NCBI GenBank assembly: GCA_903893975.1
Contig: CAITOL010000155.1
Coordinates: 1-39,605, forward strand
From: an uncultured Rhodospirillales bacterium
Lineage (GTDB): Bacteria; Pseudomonadota; Alphaproteobacteria; Acetobacterales; Acetobacteraceae
Direction of reading: 5' to 3'
DNA length: 39,605 bases
Position numbers and translations under genes: made by a program. Shown here in pieces: positions 17,011 to 24,181 of this stretch (positions are counted from its first letter, which is position 1; each line of letters opens with the position of its first letter). The notes beneath the pieces are model-generated. The model was not told the origin of the DNA, searched no databases, and was given only the letters and a program-made list of their open reading frames with translations.

Positions 17011-17886
17011 ATGCAAGACGCAGCCCCGCCATTCACCCTGGTCCGCCCACGCCGGCAAACCGCGCCGCTGGTGTTCAGTTCCGCGCATTCTGGCCGCGCC
17101 TACCCGCCGCATTTCGTCGCCACGGCGCGGCTGGACCCGCTGCGCCTGCGCCGGAGCGAGGACGGGTTCGTTGATCAGCTTTACGCCGCCGCCCCGGATC
17201 TCGGCGCGCCGTTGCTGGCCGCGCATTTCCCCCGCGCCTATTGCGACGCCAATCGGGAGCCGTGGGAGCTCGATCCGGCGATGTTCGAGGACGCGTTGCC
17301 GGATTACGTCAACGGTGCCTCCCCGCGCGTGGCGGCCGGGTTGGGCACCATCGCCCGCATCGTCGCCTCCGGCGAGCCGATTTACCGCCACCGGCTGCGC
17401 TTTGCCGAGGCGGAGGCGCGCATCCGCACCTGCTGGCAGCCGTATCACGAAACGCTGAGCGAGTTGCTGGAAACGACCCGGCTGCATTTCGGCGCGGCGC
17501 TTCTGGTGGATTGCCATTCCATGCCCGGCAATGCGCTGCCGGCCAAATCCGCCGCCGATTTCGTGCTGGGCGATGCGCACGGCACCGCCTGCCTGCCAGA
17601 GATCACCGCGTTGGCCGAGCGCAGCCTGCGCGATATGGGGTATCGGGTGCGGCGCAACGACCCGTATGCCGGCGGATTCATCACCCGCCATTACGGCCGC
17701 CCGCGCGCCGGGCTGCACGCGCTGCAGATTGAGCTCAATCGGGCCTTGTATATGGACGAGGAACGCATCCAGCCGGCCGCGGGCTTCGATGCGGTGCGGG
17801 CGGACCTCACCCGGTTGATGGCCATTCTGGTCGCACAGACCAGCGCGATCCTGATGCCCGGCCTGGATGCCCAAGCCGCCGAGTAA
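17011..17886 (+). CDS. N-formylglutamate amidohydrolase family protein
   Basis: The protein has about 291 residues and belongs to the family that includes HutG-type N-formylglutamate deformylases, which hydrolyse N-formylglutamate to glutamate and formate. Family features are the SSAHSGRAYPP segment near the N-terminus, the RAYCDANREPWELDPAMF block, LLVDCHSMPG and a late GGFITRHYGRP followed by LQIELNRALYMDE. No other histidine utilisation (hut) gene is nearby, so the true substrate may differ. The ATG at 17011 lies nine bases after the preceding stop; a TTG at 16999 is also in frame. The stop is 24 bases before the dipeptidase start. Confidence 0.85.
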   Translation: MQDAAPPFTLVRPRRQTAPLVFSSAHSGRAYPPHFVATARLDPLRLRRSEDGFVDQLYAAAPDLGAPLLAAHFPRAYCDANREPWELDPAMFEDALPDYVNGASPRVAAGLGTIARIVASGEPIYRHRLRFAEAEARIRTCWQPYHETLSELLETTRLHFGAALLVDCHSMPGNALPAKSAADFVLGDAHGTACLPEITALAERSLRDMGYRVRRNDPYAGGFITRHYGRPRAGLHALQIELNRALYMDEERIQPAAGFDAVRADLTRLMAILVAQTSAILMPGLDAQAAE

Positions 17887-17910
17887 CCGACTGTTTTTAA
17901 GGATTTTACC

Positions 17911-19311
17911 ATGTCGGACGCCGTCATCGCCCACCTCGCCAGCCAGCGCGAGGCCATTCTGGACCGCCTGTTCGCGCTGCTGCGCATTCCCAGCGTGTCC
18001 ACCGACCCGGCCTTCGCGCCGCATATGGATGCCGCGCGGGCGATGCTGCTGGCGCGCCTGCGGGCGATCGGGCTGGATGATGTGCAGTTGCTGGATGGCG
18101 GCAGCGGGCAGCCGGCGGTCTATGGTGCCTGGACCGGCGCGCCGGGCAAGCCGACCTTGATTATCTACGGCCATTACGACGTGCAACCCGCTGATCCCAT
18201 AGAATTATGGAACACGCCACCGTTTGAGCCGACGGTGCGTGATGGCCGGATTTACGCGCGTGGTGCGTCTGACGTGAAGGGCTCCACCACCATCGCCATC
18301 GAAACCGTCGCGGCGTTTCTGGCGGTGACCAGCGGCTGCCCGATCAATGTGAAACTGTTCCTGGAGGGTGAGGAGGAGGTTGGCAGCCCCAGCCTGCGCG
18401 CCATCGTCGCCAGGCACGGCGACAGACTGGCGGCGGATGCGATGCTGTCCGCCGATGGCGGCAAGGCCAGCACCACGGTGCCCACGGTGGGCATTGGCGG
18501 GCGCGGCATTACCGGGCTGGAACTGACGCTGCGCACCGGCAGCAAAGACGGCCATTCCGGGCGCTATGGCGGCGCGGCGCGCAACGCGTTGCGGGAAATC
18601 GCCGCGCTGCTGGCGACGCTGCACGACGCGCAAGGCCGCATCCTCGTCGAAGGCTTCGGCGACGACGCGACGCCGATCAGCAACGCCGCCCGCATGGCCG
18701 CCGCCGCGGTGCCGTTTGATGAGGCGGAGTTCTTCGGCAATATCGGTGGCTCGCGCTGGGGTGACCCGCATTACACCGTGCGCGAACTCACCACGCTGCG
18801 CCCGACCATTGAACTGAACGGGCTATGGGGCGGCTATACCGGCGCAGGCAGCAAGACGGTGCTGCCGGCGGAAGCGCATGCCAAGATCACCATGCGCCTG
18901 GCGCCGGGCATGGCGCCGGACAAAGCCAGCGCCGCGTTGCAGACGCATTTGCGGGCGCATCTGCCCGCCGGCGTCAGCCTGGAGATCAGCCCGGAAATCG
19001 GCGGCACCCCGGCCAACAGCCTGCCGGAAGACCACCCGATGCTGCGCGCCGCTTTGGCCGTGCTGCAACAGGTGCACGGGCAGCCCGCCTTCCCCGCCCG
19101 GGCCGGCGGCAGCATACCGATTACCTCTATCTTCAAGGAGTTGCTGGGCATGGAGGCGATGACCTTTGGCCTCGCGATGCCGGATGAGGATGTGCATGCG
19201 CCGAATGAGTTTTTCCGGCTGTCGTCGTTTGATGAGGGGCTGAAAACCTGGCCGATGCTGCTGACGGAGTTGGGGAAGTTTTCGGCGGCGGAGTTTCAAA
19301 AAAAGAGGTGA
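17911..19311 (+). CDS. M20 family metallopeptidase (dipeptidase/carboxypeptidase)
   Basis: This 466-residue cytosolic zinc hydrolase belongs to the ArgE/DapE/CPG2/carnosinase group. Metal ligands are visible: His88 and Asp90 in IYGHYDVQP, Asp121 in RGASDVKGS, the Glu154-Glu155 pair in LEGEEEVGSP and a late His in DEDVHAPNE. The lid domain (about 190-350) contains KDGHSGRYGG. Length and motifs fit dipeptidases of the M20 carnosinase-like group. The start follows AAGGA at about seven bases. Next to a deformylase-like gene, it may take part in breaking down small peptides or N-acylated amino acids. Its stop is six bases before the complete copy of the palindromic repeat. Confidence 0.9.
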   Translation: MSDAVIAHLASQREAILDRLFALLRIPSVSTDPAFAPHMDAARAMLLARLRAIGLDDVQLLDGGSGQPAVYGAWTGAPGKPTLIIYGHYDVQPADPIELWNTPPFEPTVRDGRIYARGASDVKGSTTIAIETVAAFLAVTSGCPINVKLFLEGEEEVGSPSLRAIVARHGDRLAADAMLSADGGKASTTVPTVGIGGRGITGLELTLRTGSKDGHSGRYGGAARNALREIAALLATLHDAQGRILVEGFGDDATPISNAARMAAAAVPFDEAEFFGNIGGSRWGDPHYTVRELTTLRPTIELNGLWGGYTGAGSKTVLPAEAHAKITMRLAPGMAPDKASAALQTHLRAHLPAGVSLEISPEIGGTPANSLPEDHPMLRAALAVLQQVHGQPAFPARAGGSIPITSIFKELLGMEAMTFGLAMPDEDVHAPNEFFRLSSFDEGLKTWPMLLTELGKFSAAEFQKKR

Positions 19312-19316
19312 AGGTG

Positions 19317-19455
19317 TTCTTTTTGTGAACAAAAAGAACCAAAAAAACTTCATCAATGCTTGGCCTGCGGCGTACTTTCACCGGTTGGAGTACGCCGTAG
19401 GCTAGGAAGTCAGCAAGTTTTTTTGCTTCTTTGTTTTCAAACAAAGAAGACCCTT
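19317..19455. repeat. Composite palindromic intergenic repeat, copy 2 (complete)
   Basis: This full copy has three parts. A left palindrome at 19317-19338 has 10-bp arms around GA. A central element has outer arms 19341-19350 (A7CTT) and 19415-19424 (AAGT7); inside these, 19364-19376 pairs with 19389-19401 over 13 positions with one G-T wobble. A right perfect palindrome lies at 19426-19449 with 11-bp arms around TC. It sits exactly between two convergent genes, six bases after each stop, where a bidirectional terminator would be expected. Compared with copy 1 there are no indels, and most substitutions in the inner stem keep the pairing. Confidence 0.88.
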
Positions 19456-19461
19456 AAACCC

Positions 19462-19788
19462 TTATCCCCGCCGCCGCTGCGACCGCCCCGGCGGCGTGCG
19501 GGACGCGAGCGAATACGCCGCCCCGCCCGACAGTAGCGCCACGCTCAACGGCAGCAGCCAGCTTGGACGGGCCAAAATCGGCAGCATGATCGCCGTCCAC
19601 ACCCAGCCCGGGGTTTGCGCGCGGAAAAAATCCTGCATGCCCACCAGTGCCAGATGGTTGGCGCGGGCAATCGCCTGTTCCAGGCTGCCCATGGGGGAGA
19701 CCAGCAACGCCAGCCCGAAGGCGATCACGACCGCGACCGCCGCCAGCACCAGCAAAATCCGCACGCTCAAGGAATAGGGTCCGCTCAC
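19462..19788 (-). CDS. Small two-helix membrane protein coupled to msrP
   Basis: I do not recognise this 108-residue protein. It has two clear hydrophobic segments, about residues 9-30 (VRILLVLAAVAVVIAFGLALL) and about 62-92 (VWTAIMLPILARP then LLPLSVALLSGGAAY), and a basic tail ending in PPGRSQRRRG, so it probably spans the inner membrane twice. The GTG start overlaps the msrP stop in a GTGA junction, which implies translational coupling. It occupies the place where msrQ (a six-helix haem protein) usually follows msrP, but it is too short and has too few helices to be MsrQ. It may be a membrane partner of MsrP or unrelated. Confidence 0.7.
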   Translation of the reverse strand: MSGPYSLSVRILLVLAAVAVVIAFGLALLVSPMGSLEQAIARANHLALVGMQDFFRAQTPGWVWTAIMLPILARPSWLLPLSVALLSGGAAYSLASRTPPGRSQRRRG

Positions 19789-20771
19789 ACGAATAACCGC
19801 TCACCTTTCATGTTGGCGTACATCGCCGCCACCTGCTCACCATAGCCGTTCCAGATTTGGGTTGCCACCATCTCATCATTGCCCAGCAGGCGTTCGCGGG
19901 CCTGGCTCCAGCGCGGATGCGGCACGCCCGGGTTCACATTGGCCCAGAAGCCGTATTCCTCGTCCTGCAAGGCCTGCCAGAAGGTGGTGGGGCGCTTGTC
20001 GGTGAAGCTGATTTTGACGATGGATTTGGCGGATTTGAAGCCGTATTTCCACGGCAGGGTCAGCCGGATCGGCGCCCCGTTCTGCGGCGGCAGGGTTTTG
20101 CCGTACATGCCCACCGACAGGAAGGCGAGTTCGTTCATCGCCTCCTCCATCGTCACGCCTTCGGTATACGGCCAGGGATAGAAGCTGGCATGCAGGCCGG
20201 GCATGGTTTTTTCATCGGCGACGGTGGTGAAGACCACGTATTTCGCGCTGCCCAACGGCTCCGCCAGCTTGACCAGGTCGGCCAGCGGGAAGCCGATCCA
20301 GGGCACGGTCATCGCCCAGGTTTCCACGCAACGATGGCGGTAGATGCGTTCCTCCAGGCTCACCTGCTTCAGCAGATCGTCGTAGCCGATGGTGCGCGGG
20401 GTTTTGACCATGCCGTCGAGCTTGATGGTCCATTTTTCCGTCGGCAGCGCCTGCGCCGGGGCCAGGACGTCTTTATCGGTGCCGAATTCGTAGTAGTTGT
20501 TATAGGTGGTGGCGGCTTTTTCCGGGGTGGTTGCCCGGCCGGGCGCATATTTGCCGTTGGATTTGGCGGCAAGCGGCGCGAGCGTTGCCATTTTGGCGGG
20601 CGGGCCGCTGAACAGCCGCCATTGCGCCTGGGCAGAGGGCACCCCGCCGGCAATGCCGCCAATGGCCGCGCCCAACGCGCCGCCCAGCAGTTTACGGCGC
20701 CCGGTCACCAGGGCTTCCGGGGTTACGGCGCTGGCGGGAAGCAGCCAGCCGGGGCGGCGGTGAATGAACAT
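19785..20771 (-). CDS. msrP: Periplasmic methionine sulfoxide reductase catalytic subunit MsrP (YedY)
   Basis: This 328-residue molybdopterin enzyme repairs oxidised methionines in periplasmic proteins. Evidence includes a Tat-type leader with Arg25-Arg26 in GRRKLLGG and a hydrophobic run ending near AQA. The molybdenum-ligating Cys148 lies in YRHRCVETWAM, and NNYYEFGTDK and PPQNGAPIRLTLPWKYGFKS are characteristic YedY blocks. The length is normal for the family. The ATG at 20771 follows AGAGAGGA at a reasonable distance. Electrons usually come from MsrQ, which is not adjacent; instead a small membrane protein is coupled downstream. About 200 bases separate it from the divergent PLP enzyme gene. 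Confidence 0.94.
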   Translation of the reverse strand: MFIHRRPGWLLPASAVTPEALVTGRRKLLGGALGAAIGGIAGGVPSAQAQWRLFSGPPAKMATLAPLAAKSNGKYAPGRATTPEKAATTYNNYYEFGTDKDVLAPAQALPTEKWTIKLDGMVKTPRTIGYDDLLKQVSLEERIYRHRCVETWAMTVPWIGFPLADLVKLAEPLGSAKYVVFTTVADEKTMPGLHASFYPWPYTEGVTMEEAMNELAFLSVGMYGKTLPPQNGAPIRLTLPWKYGFKSAKSIVKISFTDKRPTTFWQALQDEEYGFWANVNPGVPHPRWSQARERLLGNDEMVATQIWNGYGEQVAAMYANMKGERLFV

Positions 20772-20971
20772 CGGGTCGGTCCTCTCTCAGCACTATTGGC
20801 TTTACGCTGGCGCGGCCCGCCTGGATGCGGACAGTGCCGCGAAATGGCGGCGTGTTCAACAAATTCAGCCAGAGCAAGCAATGGGCCCGGCCGGCGGGAT
20901 TGCAATGCCGGGCTGGTTGGGAAACAGTCCAGCCGGCCAAACGTTACATCCCTCCGCAGAAAGTCTGATCC
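20772..20971. promoter_or_regulatory. Divergent intergenic region between msrP and the PLP enzyme gene
   Basis: Two hundred bases lie between divergent starts, so promoters for both genes are expected. Apart from the msrP ribosome-binding site at the left edge, I see no convincing operator, hairpin or riboswitch. Confidence 0.3.
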
Positions 20972-21970
20972 ATGCATCTCGCCCGCTTCCCCCGCGTCAA
21001 ACTCTGCCACGCCCCGACGCCGCTGGAATTCATGCCCAACCTGACCAAGGCGCTTGGCGGGCCGCAGCTTTGGGTGAAGCGTGACGACTGCACCGGCGTC
21101 GCCATGGGCGGCAACAAGAACCGCAAGCTGGAATATCTGATGGGTGAGGCGGTTGCGCAGGGTGCGACCCATGTGGTGACCCAGGGGGCGGTGCAATCGA
21201 ACCACGTGCGCCAGACCGCCGCGGTCGCCGCCAAGCTGGGGCTGAAATGCACCGCGCTGCTGGAAGGCCGGGTGCAGACCAATTCGGTTGAATACCTCGA
21301 AGGCGGCAACGTGCTGCTGGACCGCATGCTCGGCATCAACATCGAGCACCGCCCGGGCGGCACCGACATGCAGGCGGCGATTGAGGACGTGGGCGCCAAG
21401 CTGACCGCCGCTGGCGAGAAAGTGTATCTGATCCCCGGCGGTGGCTCCAACGCCACTGGCGCGCTGGGCTATGTGCATGTGGCGCTGGAATTGCTGGCCC
21501 AGGCCAACGAGCAGGGCCTGCGGATCGACCGGCTGGTGCATGCCACCGGCAGCGCCGGCACCCAGGCCGGGCTGGTCGCGGGGTTTGAGGCGCTGAATTC
21601 CGGCATTCGCGTGCTGGGCATCGGCGTGCGCAACCCGAAAGACCGGCAGGAAGCGGCGGTGCACAAACTCGCCGAAGCCACTGCCGCGCGGCTCGGCGTG
21701 GCCAGCATCCGGCGCGAGGCGGTGGAAGCCAATTGCGACTATGTGGGCGAGGGCTACGGCATCCCCACGCCGGGCATGGTGGAGGCGCTGACCATCTTCG
21801 CGCGGACGGAAGGGCTGTTTCTGGACCCGGTTTATTCCGGCAAAGGTGCGGCCGGGCTGATTGATTTGTGCCGCAAGGGCTACTTCAAGCCGGATGAAAA
21901 CGTGGTCTTTCTGCACACTGGCGGGCAGGTTGGGCTGTTTGCCTATCGCGACGCGCTGGTTCCGGCCTGA
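20972..21970 (+). CDS. PLP-dependent D-cysteine desulfhydrase / L-cysteate sulfo-lyase family
   Basis: This 332-residue enzyme is of the ACC deaminase/D-cysteine desulfhydrase family (fold type II PLP). The N-terminus [11 protein letters not shown] and [20 protein letters not shown] are typical, with Lys49 as the likely Schiff-base lysine. The segments [14 protein letters not shown], the phosphate-binding [13 protein letters not shown], and [11 protein letters not shown] near the end complete the pattern. Members either break down D-cysteine to pyruvate, sulfide and ammonia (DcyD) or release sulfite from L-cysteate (CuyA). Sequence reading alone does not separate these, and no sulfonate transport or sulfite gene is adjacent. 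ACC deaminase activity is less likely from the N-terminal pattern. galE follows after 11 bases. Confidence 0.85.
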   Translation: MHLARFPRVKLCHAPTPLEFMPNLTKALGGPQLWVKRDDCTGVAMGGNKNRKLEYLMGEAVAQGATHVVTQGAVQSNHVRQTAAVAAKLGLKCTALLEGRVQTNSVEYLEGGNVLLDRMLGINIEHRPGGTDMQAAIEDVGAKLTAAGEKVYLIPGGGSNATGALGYVHVALELLAQANEQGLRIDRLVHATGSAGTQAGLVAGFEALNSGIRVLGIGVRNPKDRQEAAVHKLAEATAARLGVASIRREAVEANCDYVGEGYGIPTPGMVEALTIFARTEGLFLDPVYSGKGAAGLIDLCRKGYFKPDENVVFLHTGGQVGLFAYRDALVPA

Positions 21971-21981
21971 TAAGCAGGGGC

Positions 21982-22971
21982 ATGGGGCAGAGTTTTCTCG
22001 TCACCGGTGGCGCCGGCTTTGTCGGCAGCCATCTGGTGGCCGCGCTGCGGGCGCGCGGCGATGCGGTGGTGGTGTTCGATAATTTATCGACCGGCCACCG
22101 CGCGGCCGTGCCGGAAGATGTGCCACTGGTGCACGGCGACCTCACGGATGCCACGGCGATTGACGCGGCCATGGCCGGCCAGGGCTTTGACGGCGTGTTC
22201 CATTTCGCCGCCCTGTCTCTGGTGGGGGACAGCATGCGGCAGCCGGAGCGCTATTTCTCCGCCAATGTCGGCAATAGCCTGCGCCTGATCGAAGCCTGCC
22301 TGAAGCACGGGGTGGGCAAGTTCGTCTTTTCCTCCACCGCCGCGTTATTTGGCATGCCCGAGCGCATTCCGATCGCCGAGGATGACCGGGTGGACCCGGG
22401 TTCCCCCTATGGCGAGAGCAAGCACATGGTGGAGCGGATGCTGCATTGGGCGGACCGGGTGCATGGGCTGCGCTATGCCGCGTTACGCTACTTCAACGCG
22501 GCCGGCGCCGACCCGGATGGCCGGTTGGGGGAGGACCATCAGCCGGAAACCCATCTGATCCCGCTGGCGATTGATGCCGCTTTGGGCCGGCGCCCGCCAC
22601 TGGCGGTGTTCGGTACCGACTATCCGACGCCGGATGGCACCTGCATTCGCGACTATGTGCATGTGAGCGACCTCGCCAGCGCGCATCTGGCCGCCTTCGC
22701 GCGGCTGGATGATAGCAGCGTGACCTACAATCTCGGCAGTGCCAGCGGGCATTCGGTGCGCGAGGTTCTGGCCGCCGTCGCCCGCGTGGGCGGTCAGCCG
22801 GTGCCGCATACATTGGCCGCGCGCCGGCCGGGGGACCCGGCGGTGCTGATTGCCTCCCCCGAGCGCATCAAGCGGGAAACCGGCTGGGCGCCGCGCTTGA
22901 CCGCACTGGAGGATATCGTCGCCACCGCCTGGGCCTGGCGCGCGGCCCACCCGGACGGTTACCGCGCGTGA
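21982..22971 (+). CDS. galE: UDP-glucose 4-epimerase (GalE-type SDR)
   Basis: This 329-residue extended short-chain dehydrogenase interconverts UDP-glucose and UDP-galactose. The NAD-binding motif GGAGFVGSH is at residues 9-17, the catalytic Ser/Thr segment is FSSTAALFG, and the catalytic pair Tyr143/Lys147 lies in SPYGESKHM. RYFNAAGADPDGRLGEDH and the late VRDYVHV-like IRDYVHVSDLA are typical of GalE. The start lies 11 bases after the preceding stop, so it is probably co-transcribed with the PLP enzyme. It heads a surface-sugar region: the glycosyltransferases lie just beyond a convergent glycine-rich gene whose stop overlaps the galE 3' end by 13 bases. Confidence 0.92.
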   Translation: MGQSFLVTGGAGFVGSHLVAALRARGDAVVVFDNLSTGHRAAVPEDVPLVHGDLTDATAIDAAMAGQGFDGVFHFAALSLVGDSMRQPERYFSANVGNSLRLIEACLKHGVGKFVFSSTAALFGMPERIPIAEDDRVDPGSPYGESKHMVERMLHWADRVHGLRYAALRYFNAAGADPDGRLGEDHQPETHLIPLAIDAALGRRPPLAVFGTDYPTPDGTCIRDYVHVSDLASAHLAAFARLDDSSVTYNLGSASGHSVREVLAAVARVGGQPVPHTLAARRPGDPAVLIASPERIKRETGWAPRLTALEDIVATAWAWRAAHPDGYRA

Positions 22972-23871
22972 GCGCGGCGGCGGGCCAGCACTAGCAGGCC
23001 GAAACCGACCGCGACCATCGCCGCGGCATCGCTCTCCGGCACGGCGCTGGCCGCGCCGAGTTCGGTGATCACCACTTCGCCAAAGGTGTTGCTGTTGCCG
23101 CCTGCGATCAGGATCGAGGTGCCATCGAGCACGCTGGCATCGAGGTAAGACACGCCGCCATTCCCGGACTGCGCCGAGGTGGAGGAGCCGCCCGCGCCAC
23201 CGGCGCCGCCGATATACCCACCGCCGCCACCGCCGCCGGCCCAGAGGAAGCTGCCGATATACCCGCCGCCCCCGCCACCGCCGCCGCCGCCAAAGCCCCC
23301 GGCGCCGCCGATAAACCCGGTGCCGCCCGAACCGGCGGTGCCGCCGGCCGCGTCCGTGCCACCACTGCCGCCATGCCCGCCATAGCCGCCGCCATTGCCG
23401 CCGGCCACATTGGCCACAAAGCTGCTGGGCGCCCCCGGTAACGCACCTGCGCCCCCAACGAAATTGTTCGAGCCGCCACCACCGCCACCGGCAACCACCA
23501 GCGCGTTGCCATCCAGAAACACGAAGCTGCCGCCGCCACCGCCGCCACCATTGTCGCTATAGCCGCTCGGGACCGGGGTAGCGCCGGTGCCGCCGACCAG
23601 AATGCTGATCGCCTGACCTGCCGCCAGCATGAACGTGCCGCCGATCTCGGCCCCCGGCACCACCTGCCTGGTGCCCGCTGCCGCCGGCCGCTCCGTAGGC
23701 GACGATTTCGTAGGTCCCCGCCGACCCTGCGGTCAGGCTGTAGGTGCCGGCGGTGGTCTGATCGAATAACGGGCTGGCGAGCGACCGATTGGTTGGCGAC
23801 GTCATGGCAAGCGCTGCGAGGCCCAAGGCAGCAACCTGTCCGAGTTGCAAAACGCGACGATCTTTCAACAT
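22959..23871 (-). pseudogene. Glycine-rich exported protein with PEP-CTERM-like tail, interrupted by a one-base frameshift
   Basis: The likely product is about 303 residues. Reading starts at ATG 23871 (MLKDRRVLQ) with a signal-peptide-like segment (VAALGLAALAMTSP) and reaches YEIVAYGAAGGSG. Near 23651-23655 a run of five C (G on the coding strand) shifts the frame. Removing one base would continue smoothly as GAGAEIGGTFMLAAGQAISILVGG and then into long Gly-rich repeats. The C-terminus reads VPESDAAAM, a hydrophobic stretch and ARRRAHAR, which resembles a PEP-CTERM exosortase sorting signal with VPES instead of VPEP. The shift lies in a homopolymer, so a sequencing error, phase variation or true inactivation are all possible. 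The stop overlaps the end of galE by 13 bases. Confidence 0.75.
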
Positions 23872-24181
23872 CACTGCGGTTCCCTTCCCACCCAAGCCTG
23901 CCGACCGGCACAGATCCGTCACGCCCGGCGTTACCAAATCAAACGTGATCGTCCGAAAATTAGCAAAAAATATGCCAAATTCGTAGCACGTTGATCATAT
24001 GTTTATTTTTGTCTCCACTGGTGGCTGGTTACCAAGTTACGTAAAGTTTTATGACTATATCGGCGGAACTAGCGCGCTTGCCAGCGATGGCAATGGCGCT
24101 GCGCCAGCCCGGCGGGCTATGACGTGACGACGGCTTGAGGCAACATGCGGGTGCCCGCTGCGGCGGTGCGCGGAGACCAAG
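23872..24181. promoter_or_regulatory. A+T-rich divergent intergenic region
   Basis: This 310-base stretch lies between the glycine-rich gene and the divergent glycosyltransferase gene and holds no convincing ORF. The part from about 23935 to 24060 is far richer in A+T than anything else nearby, with runs such as AAAATTAGCAAAAAATATG and TATGTTTATTTTTG, as expected for promoter or regulator-binding DNA. A short inverted pair TGGT/ACCA occurs at about 24020-24034. I could not fix promoter boxes. The right end carries GGAG six bases before the glycosyltransferase ATG. Confidence 0.45.

Noticed and set aside
17011-17886. Calling the deformylase-like gene hutG as part of histidine breakdown
   Set aside because: No hutH, hutU or hutI gene is nearby and the family has several substrates, so only the family name is justified.
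16246-18186. 646-codon antisense reading frame opposite the crcB to M20 genes
   Set aside because: It spans four well-supported forward genes and has low-complexity Arg/Gly/Ala composition without motifs.
23179-23385. Short proline-rich forward reading frame
   Set aside because: It is the mirror of the Gly-codon repeats of the glycine-rich gene on the other strand.
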